A stretch of DNA of 64,000 nt from Nemesobacter sp965249045 (lineage in GTDB: Bacteria; Desulfobacterota_D; UBA1144; Nemesobacterales; Nemesobacteraceae). The notes beneath the pieces were generated by a model. The model had not been told where the DNA came from. It saw only the letters and a list, made by a program, of their open reading frames with translations, and searched no databases. Numbering within the stretch: the stretch's first letter is position 1; every line of letters starts with the position of its first letter. The translations under genes and the position numbers were made by a program. This document shows, piece after piece, positions 27,164 to 35,330 of this stretch. The stretch covers positions 1,240,001 to 1,304,000 of the forward strand of contig OZ252213.1 in assembly GCA_965249045.1 (NCBI GenBank), in the 5' to 3' direction.

Positions 27164-28884
27164 ACGTGGAAAAATACGAAACACACACTCATGACGTTAT
27201 AGTTATCGGGGCCGGCGGGGCCGGTCTTCGGGCCGCCATTGAATCTTCCGCCCAGGGCGCCTCGACCGGACTTATATGCAAATCCCTTCTCGGCAAAGCG
27301 CACACGGTTATGGCTGAGGGCGGCATTGCGGCAGCTTTGTCCAACGTTGATAGCAAAGACTGCTGGGAAACCCACTTCAAGGACACCATGAAGGGCGGAA
27401 AGATGCTTAACAACTGGCAGATGGCACTTTTCCACGCACAAGAAGCCCCCGAGAGGGTGCGCGAGCTTGAATACTGGGGAGCTCTTTTTGACAGAACAAA
27501 AGACGGAAAGATAAATCAGAGGGCCTTCGGCGGACACACCTGGAAAAGACTTGCCCACGTGGGCGACAGGACCGGTCTTGAGATGATAAGAACCCTTCAG
27601 GAAAAGGGGATACATTCCGGCATGGAGGTCTACATGGAATGCACCATAACCCATCTCATAAAGGACGGAGACAGGGTGACGGGGGCTTTTGGCTACTGGA
27701 GGGAAAGCGGGAAGTTCGTTCTTTTCCGTGCAAACGCAATCATTCTTGCGACGGGTGGAGTAGGCAAGGCCTATAAATACACTTCGAATTCCTGGGAGTA
27801 TACGGGCGACGGTCACTCGATGGCCTACGAGGCCGGAGCGGAGCTTATGGACATGGAATTCATACAGTTCCATCCCACGGGCATGGTATGGCCTACGAGC
27901 GTAAGAGGAATTCTGGTTACAGAAGCGGTGCGGGGTGAGGGAGGCATACTCACAAACAGCGAGGGCGAGCGGTTCATGGAGAAATACGACCCCGAGCACA
28001 TGGAGCTTTCAACTCGCGACGTGGTGGCCAGATCCATATACACCGAGGTGGAGCAGGGACGCGGTTCTCCCCACGGCGGAGTGTTTCTCGATGTCTCCCA
28101 CAGGGGAGCCGATTACGTGAAACGCAAGCTTCCGAGCATGTACCACCAGTTCATGGAGTTTGCCGATATAGATATAACAAAGGGCCCGATGGAAGTATTC
28201 CCGACCACGCATTACGTCATGGGAGGGGTGAAAGTTGAAGGGGAAACCTGCTTGAGCACCGTTCCGGGGCTTTTCGCCGCCGGCGAGGTTGCGGGAGGAA
28301 TGCACGGCGCGAACCGTCTCGGCGGAAATTCTCTTTCTGACCTTCTCGTTTTCGGAAAAAGGGCGGGAGCAGGAGCTGCCGCTTACGCAAGCGGGAGATC
28401 CCATGTGTCCGTACCCACCGAGCTTCTGGAGGGATTCGCAAGCGAGCTTCACGAACCTTTTAACAACACGCAGGGAGAGAATCCCTACATGATTCATCAG
28501 GATCTTCAGGACGTAATGCAGCACTACATAGGAGTGTTCCGTACCGAAGAGAACATAAGCACGGGTATAAAGCAGATAGAGGGACTTAAGCAGAGGGCGA
28601 GGACGCTCAAAATAGAGGGCTCCTTAATGTTTAATCCCGGTTGGCATCTGTGCAGGGATCTTAAATCGATGCTGATCGTTTCAGAGGCCCTCGCAAGATG
28701 CGCGCTTGCTAGGGAAGAGAGCAGGGGGGCTCACAGCCGGGTCGACTATCCCGAAAGCGACGATGAGGTATGGGGCAAGCTCAATTCCATTGTCGCTCTT
28801 AAAAACGACGTGATGGATGTCGGAACGCGACCGGTTACGCAGATGCCCGAGGAATTTTCGAAAATGTTTATGGAGGATAAGTGA
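27151..28884 (+). CDS. sdhA: Succinate dehydrogenase flavoprotein subunit
   Basis: The 577-residue catalytic subunit that oxidises succinate to fumarate. FAD-binding is IVIGAGGAGLRAAI, the covalent-FAD His is in KAHTVMAEGGIAAAL, and the active-site region is FHPTGMVWPTSVRGILVTEAVRGEGG. Later GEVAGGMHGANRLGGNSL is seen. The GTG start at 27151 overlaps sdhC; a second in-frame GTG at 27166 is possible. Its last bases overlap the sdhB start. Confidence 0.96.
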   Translation: MVDIDVEKYETHTHDVIVIGAGGAGLRAAIESSAQGASTGLICKSLLGKAHTVMAEGGIAAALSNVDSKDCWETHFKDTMKGGKMLNNWQMALFHAQEAPERVRELEYWGALFDRTKDGKINQRAFGGHTWKRLAHVGDRTGLEMIRTLQEKGIHSGMEVYMECTITHLIKDGDRVTGAFGYWRESGKFVLFRANAIILATGGVGKAYKYTSNSWEYTGDGHSMAYEAGAELMDMEFIQFHPTGMVWPTSVRGILVTEAVRGEGGILTNSEGERFMEKYDPEHMELSTRDVVARSIYTEVEQGRGSPHGGVFLDVSHRGADYVKRKLPSMYHQFMEFADIDITKGPMEVFPTTHYVMGGVKVEGETCLSTVPGLFAAGEVAGGMHGANRLGGNSLSDLLVFGKRAGAGAAAYASGRSHVSVPTELLEGFASELHEPFNNTQGENPYMIHQDLQDVMQHYIGVFRTEENISTGIKQIEGLKQRARTLKIEGSLMFNPGWHLCRDLKSMLIVSEALARCALAREESRGAHSRVDYPESDDEVWGKLNSIVALKNDVMDVGTRPVTQMPEEFSKMFMEDK

Positions 28885-29615
28885 TGTCGGTAGCCAAGCT
28901 AAGAGTTTTTCGCGGTGATTCACAGGGGGGAGAGGAAAAAGAGTACGAGGTGCCGGTAGATGAGGGAATGGTTGTCCTAGACGCGCTTTTCTACATACAG
29001 GCAAACTACGACGGCGATCTGGCAATAAGATGGAACTGCAAGGCGGCCAAATGCGGTTCCTGCAGTACGGAGATAAACGGAAAACCAAAGCTTGCCTGCA
29101 AGACCCGGATGGACAGTTTTGCGGAGGGCGAAACGATTACCGTTTACCCGATGAAGGCGTTTCCCGTAATAAAGGATCTTGTCACCGACGTTTCATGGAA
29201 CTACGAAGTCAGCAAGAAGATTCCTCCGTTTACCCCAGCCGAAGATACCGAATGGATTATGTACCAGGAGGATGTGGAGAGGGGACAGGAGTTCCGAAAA
29301 TGCATAGAGTGCTTTATGTGTCAGGATGTCTGCCATATACTTCGCGATCACAACAGAAAAGACGCATTTGCCGGGCCGAGGTTCATGATAAAGATTGCCG
29401 AGCTGGAAATGCATCCCCTCGATACGCTTGACAGAAGAGAGTTCGCGCGCGAGGAAGCGGGAGTAGGTTTCTGCAACATAACGAAATGCTGCACGGAAGT
29501 ATGCCCCGAGGATATACACATAACGGACAACGGAATTATTCCGTTAAAGGAGAGGGTGGTTGACAAGTACTATGATCCTCTCGCCTGGCTTTTAAGAAAG
29601 GTAAAGGGGAAATAG
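28881..29615 (+). CDS. sdhB: Succinate dehydrogenase iron-sulfur subunit
   Basis: Carries electrons from SdhA to the membrane. The 244-residue protein has the [2Fe-2S] motif CKAAKCGSCSTEINGKPKLAC-like pattern around residues 53-73, and the bacterial ferredoxin-type set CIECFMCQDVC and CCTEVCPED for the [4Fe-4S] and [3Fe-4S] clusters. The start overlaps the sdhA stop (ATGA), with ATG 28884 an alternative. sucC follows 9 bp later. Confidence 0.96.
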   Translation: MMSVAKLRVFRGDSQGGEEKEYEVPVDEGMVVLDALFYIQANYDGDLAIRWNCKAAKCGSCSTEINGKPKLACKTRMDSFAEGETITVYPMKAFPVIKDLVTDVSWNYEVSKKIPPFTPAEDTEWIMYQEDVERGQEFRKCIECFMCQDVCHILRDHNRKDAFAGPRFMIKIAELEMHPLDTLDRREFAREEAGVGFCNITKCCTEVCPEDIHITDNGIIPLKERVVDKYYDPLAWLLRKVKGK

Positions 29616-29624
29616 GGGGGAGCA

Positions 29625-30791
29625 TTGAACGTACACGAATACCAGGCTAAAAAACTTCTCTCGGATTTCGGAGTCAAAGTTCCGGGCGGCCAAGTCGTTT
29701 TCAGCGCGGATGAGGTGTCGGAGGTGCTAGATACCCTTAACTCTGCAAAATACGTGGTGAAAGCCCAGGTTCACGCGGGCGGCCGGGGCAAGGGAGGCGG
29801 AATAAAGATAGTTGACAGCGCCCAAGACGCTTCGCAGGCCGCAGATGAGATAATCGGCATGAACCTCGTTACTCACCAGACGGGTCCCGAGGGCAAGACG
29901 GTGGGAAGCGTGCTGATTGAGGAAGCCTTCGATATAGAAAAAGAGTTCTATCTGGGCATGGTGATTGACCGCTCCCGGGAAAAGGTGGTCGTTATGGGAA
30001 GCCCCGAGGGCGGGGTTGAGATCGAGGAAGTGGCGGCCAGATCTCCTGAGAAGATAATCAAGGAACATGTTGATATCTCGCTTGGCATTCAGCCTTATCA
30101 GTGCAGGAAAATCGCTTATTTCATGGGTCTTGAGGGTGGTGCCGTAAGGCAGGCTGTATCGTTTATCTCGTCGCTTTACCGAGTGTTTATCGAAAAGGAC
30201 TGTTCGCTTGCGGAGATAAACCCCCTTGTTCTTACCTCCGATGGAAACATAGTGGCCCTTGACGCGAAAATTAACTTTGATGATAACGCACTTTTCCGCC
30301 ACCGTGACATCGCGGGGCTAAGAGACAGGGACGAGGAGGACCCGCTTGAGCTTGAGGCAAGCGACGCTGGGATAAGCTTCGTTAAGCTTGACGGAAACAT
30401 AGGATGTCTTGTTAACGGCGCGGGGCTTGCCATGGCGACCATGGATATAATCAAGCACCACGGCGGAGAACCCGCAAACTTCCTTGACGTCGGCGGAGGC
30501 GCTACTACGGAGCAGGTTACAAAGGCGTTTAAGATGATCTTAAGCGACGAAAACGTAAAAGCCATCTTCGTTAATATTTTCGGCGGCATCATGAAGTGCG
30601 ATACCATTGCCGATGGCATCGTGGAGGCCGCGGGAGAGGTCGGAATAAACGTTCCTCTGGTGGTCAGGCTTGAAGGAACGAACGTTGAAGCTGGAAGGGA
30701 AATCCTTTCAGGTTCGGGTCTTGACATCCAGACCGGAGCCGACATGAAAGAAGCCGCGTCCAAAGTGGTTGCAGGTGCTGAAGCTGACTGA
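29625..30791 (+). CDS. sucC: Succinyl-CoA synthetase beta subunit
   Basis: The 388-residue ATP-grasp subunit, converting succinyl-CoA to succinate with ADP or GDP. The N-terminus is MNVHEYQAKKLLSDFGVKVP. The ATP-grasp HAGGRGKGGGIK and the late NIFGGIMKCDTIADGI and RLEGTNVEAGREIL motifs are present. The TTG start has a GGGGGGAG ribosome-binding site. SucC works only with the alpha subunit SucD, whose gene normally follows at once. Here accessory DNA follows, so sucD is either displaced beyond the island or elsewhere. Confidence 0.95.
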   Translation: MNVHEYQAKKLLSDFGVKVPGGQVVFSADEVSEVLDTLNSAKYVVKAQVHAGGRGKGGGIKIVDSAQDASQAADEIIGMNLVTHQTGPEGKTVGSVLIEEAFDIEKEFYLGMVIDRSREKVVVMGSPEGGVEIEEVAARSPEKIIKEHVDISLGIQPYQCRKIAYFMGLEGGAVRQAVSFISSLYRVFIEKDCSLAEINPLVLTSDGNIVALDAKINFDDNALFRHRDIAGLRDRDEEDPLELEASDAGISFVKLDGNIGCLVNGAGLAMATMDIIKHHGGEPANFLDVGGGATTEQVTKAFKMILSDENVKAIFVNIFGGIMKCDTIADGIVEAAGEVGINVPLVVRLEGTNVEAGREILSGSGLDIQTGADMKEAASKVVAGAEAD

Positions 30792-30914
30792 TTTCAGTAA
30801 GTTACAACTACTACTTAATTTGTTTTCTATAGATATTTATTCCCCTTGATAAAAAGGACATGCTGTAAGGGGATAGAGGAACTTCGGTGTAACAGCAGAG
30901 ATAATCCCCAATGC

Positions 30915-30964
30915 ATTGAACGGCAACACATAGCTAACAATTGAACGGCAACACATAGCTAACA
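30915..30964 (+). repeat. Two tandem copies of a 25-bp repeat at the island edge
   Basis: The unit begins ATTGAACGGCAACACATAG and ends CTAACA. Copies run 30915-30939 and 30940-30964 and are identical. They lie in the 232-bp gap between sucC and the first accessory gene. They could be an insertion scar, an attachment-site duplication or a small tandem array. No third copy was noticed further right by eye. The rest of this gap is AT-rich, with only a weak CCCCTT/AAGGGG inverted repeat (30842-30872). Confidence 0.85.
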
Positions 30965-31023
30965 GTAAAATTTTATTCTTACCTTAATGTTCTTTACTCT
31001 CCGCAAATTCTGAAGTCAGAATT

Positions 31024-31629
31024 TCAAGAGTTGACTCTTCTCATAGGTCGACTTAAGTCATATTCGCATTTCCCGCGATCTTCGAAAACAGCATCAATCA
31101 GGAACCTGAGAGCACTGGGATTGTTTCCTATCTTGGACCAAGGGGTGACCGAGGCTTTGGCCTCATCTCTCAGAAGGTTGTCGATAATCCTGTCCGGCAC
31201 ACAAGGATAACGGCGTTCGTACTCAGCCCTGCTATCAACACTCACCCAGCTTTTGATCTCAGGGTAGACAGCTTCTTTTTCTCCAGAGTGTGAGGTTGTG
31301 CAGAGAGTACTTCTAGTCGACGGTAGATTCACGACAAGAATTCCCGATTTCTTGTTGACCTGACCGTCTATCATGCTTGAATAGATTTCCCAGTCTATGT
31401 GCTTCCGCCTTTTTGTTTCCAGTCCCACAAGTAGGATTGTGACCGTTGAATCACGCAGGTACTCGTCACGAATTTTCCTCCTTATCGATTCGTCACTGAG
31501 GTCATCCGATATGTCTGCGGTATCAACTGATCGGTCAAGAAAGATTCCGTATTTACCACCCATCTGCACGAGGTAGTTTTTATAATCTTGATCAAGACGG
31601 TGATGATAGCTGATGAAAACTTTATGCAT
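31024..31629 (-). CDS. TIR-like (MTH538/ThsB-type) domain protein
   Basis: A 201-residue protein whose first ~110 residues form a TIR-like domain of the MTH538/DUF1863 class found in Thoeris ThsB. It has KVFISYHHRLDQDYKN, then FLDRSVDTADISDD, and VTILLVGLETKRRKHIDWEI with the presumed catalytic Glu in WE. The C-terminal ~80 residues are not recognised. Active members make NAD-derived signals or deplete NAD on infection; activity here is inferred. The ATG at 31629 is chosen because the TIR fold starts there, and because the longer frame would overlap the upstream gene. That upstream gene encodes a small membrane protein ending 11 bp away, and the two probably form one operon. Confidence 0.75.
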   Translation of the reverse strand: MHKVFISYHHRLDQDYKNYLVQMGGKYGIFLDRSVDTADISDDLSDESIRRKIRDEYLRDSTVTILLVGLETKRRKHIDWEIYSSMIDGQVNKKSGILVVNLPSTRSTLCTTSHSGEKEAVYPEIKSWVSVDSRAEYERRYPCVPDRIIDNLLRDEAKASVTPWSKIGNNPSALRFLIDAVFEDRGKCEYDLSRPMRRVNS

Positions 31630-31640
31630 CGATCCGTGCC

Positions 31641-32036
31641 TTATTGCCCTCCGCAAGGGTAAGAATACCAAGCAGACACTACGCAAACGCTCCCGAGGAC
31701 AATTAAAACACAAGCGACCCAGAAGGAAACGCTCTTCCACCGCTTTGAAGTCGGCGGGATGCCGACATCGCCAACGGCACTTGCGGCTTTGCTAAGCACC
31801 TTGCTGTTCATGTTAATTCCATGTCCTATCCGCAACATGACCGATCCAAATATGATAAGCAAGAGACCTACTGCCGCAAATATCCACCAATCAGGTTCAC
31901 TTTCGCCTCCCGCAAAAGCCAGAATTAGAGAACCCGCTCCGACTGCGATCTGTAGCATTTGCCAGCGAAGACGGTCAAGATGCCGGTACGTCTCGTACCT
32001 CTGCTTATAGATTTCTATCTGATTGATTGTTGCCAT
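31641..32036 (-). CDS. Small membrane protein, possible effector of the TIR pair
   Basis: A 131-residue protein with a basic amphipathic N-terminus (YKQRYETYRHLDRLRWQ) and three predicted transmembrane helices, at about residues 27-43, 50-68 and 102-125. The layout resembles SLATT-like or other few-helix membrane effectors in nucleotide-signal defence systems, but no family can be named with confidence. It is the first gene of a two-gene minus-strand unit with the TIR-like gene. It is divergent from the second TIR operon across 253 bp. A membrane-disrupting effector is the working idea. Confidence 0.6.
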   Translation of the reverse strand: MATINQIEIYKQRYETYRHLDRLRWQMLQIAVGAGSLILAFAGGESEPDWWIFAAVGLLLIIFGSVMLRIGHGINMNSKVLSKAASAVGDVGIPPTSKRWKSVSFWVACVLIVLGSVCVVSAWYSYPCGGQ

Positions 32037-32289
32037 TTATTCTCACCGCTAGTCTGCAGGAAGATGAATTTGCATTCTTGCGTTCGTTACGTTTCTGTGG
32101 AACAAGACGGTAAATTCCTGTTCGCACCAATGAAAATAACACGCAGATGGCATAAACACAATCAATCCAAAGGTACTGTTTGAAAGGGGAACTGCTTTAC
32201 CAGCAGCAACCTTTTTATTAGAAAGGACTGGTTCACTTGAATTTATGCTGCCTAAGAGTCATAGTTTTCAGGCGGAAGGCTAAGGAACA

Positions 32290-32781
32290 ATGGCTGAGAA
32301 AACTAAAAATGTCTTTATAAGTCACGTTCACGAAGATGACCCTGGACTTGCCAAACTGAAAAGTCTGCTTGCTTCCAAGGGAATGACAATTCGTGATTAT
32401 TCAATCAGTTCCGACAATCCCAACAACGCAGAGTCGGAAGACTACATTAAGTATAAGATTCTAGCTCCGCGTATTCAGCAATGTTCCACTATTGTTGTCT
32501 ACAGTTCTCCCGAGACAAAAGATAGTGACTATGTGAATTGGGAAATTGAGTATGCCCAGAAAGAAGGCAAGCGCATCGTCGGTGTCTGGGCAGATGGTGA
32601 AAAAGGCTGCGAACTCCCAGAAGCACTTGACAAGTACGCTGACGCAATCGTCGGATGGACTGGAGATCGTATTGTTGACGCGATTGAAGGGAAAATTGAA
32701 AACTGTGAAAATCCAGACGGTTCGCAATGGCCTCAACGCAAGATCAGGCGATATAACTGTGGAACAGGGAGAATTTTTTGA
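32290..32781 (+). CDS. TIR-domain protein heading a four-gene operon
   Basis: A 163-residue protein consisting almost wholly of a TIR domain: NVFISHVHEDDPGLAKL at the start, a middle strand STIVVYSSPETKDSDYVNWEIEYA with the candidate catalytic Glu in WE, then KRIVGVWADGE. It differs in sequence from the minus-strand TIR gene nearby, so it is not a recent duplicate. Its stop overlaps the next gene's TTG start (TTGA). The next three genes look like nucleotide- or base-handling enzymes, which suggests that this TIR enzyme is a sensor or NAD-consuming effector of the same unit. Confidence 0.78.
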   Translation: MAEKTKNVFISHVHEDDPGLAKLKSLLASKGMTIRDYSISSDNPNNAESEDYIKYKILAPRIQQCSTIVVYSSPETKDSDYVNWEIEYAQKEGKRIVGVWADGEKGCELPEALDKYADAIVGWTGDRIVDAIEGKIENCENPDGSQWPQRKIRRYNCGTGRIF

Positions 32782-33389
32782 GATTGTTCTCGTACGTAGT
32801 TGCTCAGGATTTTGGATTCGCTCCCAATCCCTTTTATGGTTTCTGCACTCTCGCAACCTGCAAGCCGAAGATAAGAAAAGGGGCTGAGATAAGAGACTGG
32901 ATAATTGGCACCGGCAGTAGGGGTAGGGGCAAGGTACAGGACCGCAGAGACTTCCTTGTATACGCTATGTGTGTTACGGAAGTGATGACATTCAGTGAGT
33001 ACTGGAACGACCCGAGGTTCCACCGCAAAAGGCCGAATCTTAAGGGAAGTTTGAAGCAGAGCTATGGAGATAATATCTACTTCAAGAATGAAATCGGTGA
33101 GTGGCATCAGCAAGATTCCCATCACAGCTACGAGGGAGGTAAACAAAACTATCATAATATTTTTCACGATACGCAGGCCGACAGGGTTCTGATCAGCAAA
33201 GATTATTTTTACTGGGGAGGTGAAGGACCCAAAATCCCAGAGAAATTCCTTAACTATAATGGAGAGGATATTCGCAAAAAAAGAAATGGTCACAAAAATA
33301 AATTTTCGCCGGATCTGGTCGAAGAATTTATCAAATGGTTGCGTTCGTTAGATACAAGCGGTTATATTGGTGAACCCTTGGACTGGTGA
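32778..33389 (+). CDS. Nucleotide-modification-associated domain 2 (Nmad2)-like protein
   Basis: A 203-residue protein beginning RLFSYVVAQDFGFAPNPF, then FCTLATCKPKIRKGAEIRD and WIIGTGSRG. This beginning matches my memory of the Nmad2 family, which comparative genomics has tied to DNA base-modification systems; the molecular function is not established. Further conserved-looking parts are FLVYAMCVTEVMTFSEYW and a C-terminal FSPDLVEEFIKWL. The start is TTG, overlapping the TIR-gene stop. It sits between TIR and MazG-like genes in one operon. Confidence 0.65.
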   Translation: MRLFSYVVAQDFGFAPNPFYGFCTLATCKPKIRKGAEIRDWIIGTGSRGRGKVQDRRDFLVYAMCVTEVMTFSEYWNDPRFHRKRPNLKGSLKQSYGDNIYFKNEIGEWHQQDSHHSYEGGKQNYHNIFHDTQADRVLISKDYFYWGGEGPKIPEKFLNYNGEDIRKKRNGHKNKFSPDLVEEFIKWLRSLDTSGYIGEPLDW

Positions 33390-33399
33390 AAAACCTTCA

Positions 33400-34581
33400 A
33401 TGACTGGCAACCCCCAATCCCAAATGCCTGATATTGAACCCGAGCAACCGCACTCGATTCTCCTGTGCGATTATAAGCAAAGGATTAAACCGACCGATAC
33501 TTTGGCTGAAGACGATCTGTCCACGGTTTTGCTAGGTCTTTTCGGAGAGGTCGGTAGCGTTATGGCTACCGCAAAAAAACTTCGCAGGGAAGAAAAAGCC
33601 TATGCAGGGTATCGTAATGCCCTGATAGAGGAACTAGGAGACACTCTCTGGTATCTTAACGCTCTGTGCAGACGACTTGATTACGACATTGAGAAAGTTT
33701 TTTCAACCGTAATCAGTGGTAAAAATTACGGGAAAAGATTAGTCGCCAGCGACTTGTCTGACGGCCCCCTTTCACGTATCGCCACTGCCGGAGACAATAC
33801 TCCTATTGATGAGCTTCTGTTGAAGCTTGGGGAAGCCACCGCTTCACTTCTCACAGTTAAAGGGCATAACAAGATAACTACGGATTTGTTGAGCATGTTC
33901 GCAGACCTATATCTTAGGGCTGTCCAAGCCGCGGAGGTACCGTTTGCCGAAATCGTTCACAGTAATATCAAAAAGGTTTGTGGACGTTTTTTGGAGTTTA
34001 ACTTAGCCGACCTGCCTGACTTTGACGGCGATTTCCCCGATGAGGAAAAACTGCCGGAACATTTTGAGATTGAGATAATTCAGCGCAGGGAAAGAAAAAG
34101 TTATATGCGATGGAACGGAGTTTTTATCGGCGATCCTCTTACCGATAACATAATGGATCCCGATGGCTATAGGTTCCATGATGTGTTTCACTTGTCGTAC
34201 GCTGCAATCCTCCACTGGTCCCCGATTTTCCGCGGACTTATAAAACAGAAACGAAAAACCCGCCCAGAAATTGACGAAGCTGAAGACGGGGGAAGAGCCC
34301 GCGTTGTTGAAGAAGGGCTGAGCGCATGGATATTTTCCCGAGCCAAACATCAGAATTTCTTTGAGGAACAAAAATCTCTTTCCTTTGATCTTCTAAAGGT
34401 GGTTCAGGAATTTGTTCGAGGTTACGAGGTTGAAAAATGCCCTCTTAGTTTGTGGGAATATGCGATTCTGGAAGGATACAAAGTTTTCAGGGAAGTAAGA
34501 AAAAACAAAGGAGGTATCGTGATCGGCGATCGCTGTACCCGAACAATCATGTATAAACCCATTGAGAGAACTAAGTCATGA
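33400..34581 (+). CDS. MazG-like nucleotide pyrophosphohydrolase, two-domain
   Basis: About 393 residues. A MazG-like all-alpha NTP-pyrophosphatase domain lies near the start, with LLGLFGEVGSVMATAKKL and the metal-binding EELGDTLWYLNAL. The second half includes YRFHDVFHLSYAAILHWSP and a glutamate-rich DEAEDGGRARVVEEGL. This resembles a second MazG-type helical unit, so the protein may be a fused pair. Enzymes of this class hydrolyse (d)NTPs, often abnormal ones. ATG 33400 is preferred; a TTG at 33367 would overlap the Nmad2-like gene. The last bases overlap the next start (ATGA). Confidence 0.7.
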   Translation: MTGNPQSQMPDIEPEQPHSILLCDYKQRIKPTDTLAEDDLSTVLLGLFGEVGSVMATAKKLRREEKAYAGYRNALIEELGDTLWYLNALCRRLDYDIEKVFSTVISGKNYGKRLVASDLSDGPLSRIATAGDNTPIDELLLKLGEATASLLTVKGHNKITTDLLSMFADLYLRAVQAAEVPFAEIVHSNIKKVCGRFLEFNLADLPDFDGDFPDEEKLPEHFEIEIIQRRERKSYMRWNGVFIGDPLTDNIMDPDGYRFHDVFHLSYAAILHWSPIFRGLIKQKRKTRPEIDEAEDGGRARVVEEGLSAWIFSRAKHQNFFEEQKSLSFDLLKVVQEFVRGYEVEKCPLSLWEYAILEGYKVFREVRKNKGGIVIGDRCTRTIMYKPIERTKS

Positions 34582-35330
34582 CACCGTTTCAATTTGTTGA
34601 AACGCTTAGACATCTGGACTTTCAAAATACTTTTAATCCCTATTCCGACCGTTGCGCTAAGCACGATCACAGGGAGGCTCCGTGCCATAGGCGGGAATCA
34701 TTGCTCGCAATACTGGAAGCGGCTGCCGAAGCAGAAATTGATTCCTTATGGATCGGACGTGACCTTGGGTATCGAGGGGGCAGACGAACCGGTCTTGCCC
34801 TGACCGACGACGTGCATCTTGAGAAACACGCTGAGCGCTGGGGAGTCTCTGTCAAAAAGCCGACTAGAGAAATTGTAGCGGAGCGCACCGCGGCGATGGT
34901 GTGGAGCGTCCTTAACCGGATTGATGCTTCGATTTTTCTCTGGAACGTTTTTCCGCTGCATCCGCACGAACCCTCTGACCAGTTCACTAACCGTGCGCAC
35001 AATTCCCGCGAGAGAAATACGGGGGAAGCTTTGCTTTTTGAACTTATCTGCCTTTTAAAACCTCTCAGACTTATTCCCATTGGCAATAATGCCGCTTTGG
35101 CAGCAAACCGCCTTCGCAAGAAACAGGAAGTTTTCAAGATTCGCCATCCAAGTTATGGAGGTCAGAACATATTTCTGAAACAGACACGTGAAATATATGG
35201 GTTATCCAGAGATGATGCAAAACTGATAACGCAGCCTTCCAAAGATAACGTCTTAAATATTTCGCAAATCAAACTGCGAAGAAGCCGTTACATTACCCAC
35301 CTTTATCAAGTACCTGAGATACATAGTTGA
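34578..35330 (+). CDS. Uracil-DNA-glycosylase-superfamily protein
   Basis: A 250-residue protein with the superfamily's first motif as SLWIGRDLGYRGGRRTGLAL and a second block NVFPLHPHEPS, in the arrangement expected for a UDG / mismatch-specific glycosylase-like fold. A later PIGNNAALAANRL may be the base-recognition strand. Such enzymes cut uracil or another abnormal base from DNA; the actual base is unknown. It is the last gene of the TIR-Nmad2-MazG-UDG operon, overlapping the MazG gene by 4 bp. Its 3' end overlaps the convergent next gene by 38 bp. Confidence 0.68.
   Translation: MTPFQFVETLRHLDFQNTFNPYSDRCAKHDHREAPCHRRESLLAILEAAAEAEIDSLWIGRDLGYRGGRRTGLALTDDVHLEKHAERWGVSVKKPTREIVAERTAAMVWSVLNRIDASIFLWNVFPLHPHEPSDQFTNRAHNSRERNTGEALLFELICLLKPLRLIPIGNNAALAANRLRKKQEVFKIRHPSYGGQNIFLKQTREIYGLSRDDAKLITQPSKDNVLNISQIKLRRSRYITHLYQVPEIHS

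Noticed and set aside
30842..30872. CCCCTT/AAGGGG as a terminator after sucC
   Set aside because: The loop is 19 nt, the stem only 6 bp, and no T-run follows.
30915..30964. CRISPR array from the tandem 25-bp repeat
   Set aside because: There are only two copies, they have no spacer between them, and no cas gene is present.
31641..31740. Longer N-terminus for the first TIR-like gene (start at 31740)
   Set aside because: It would overlap the membrane-protein gene in another frame, and the TIR fold begins at the internal ATG at 31629.
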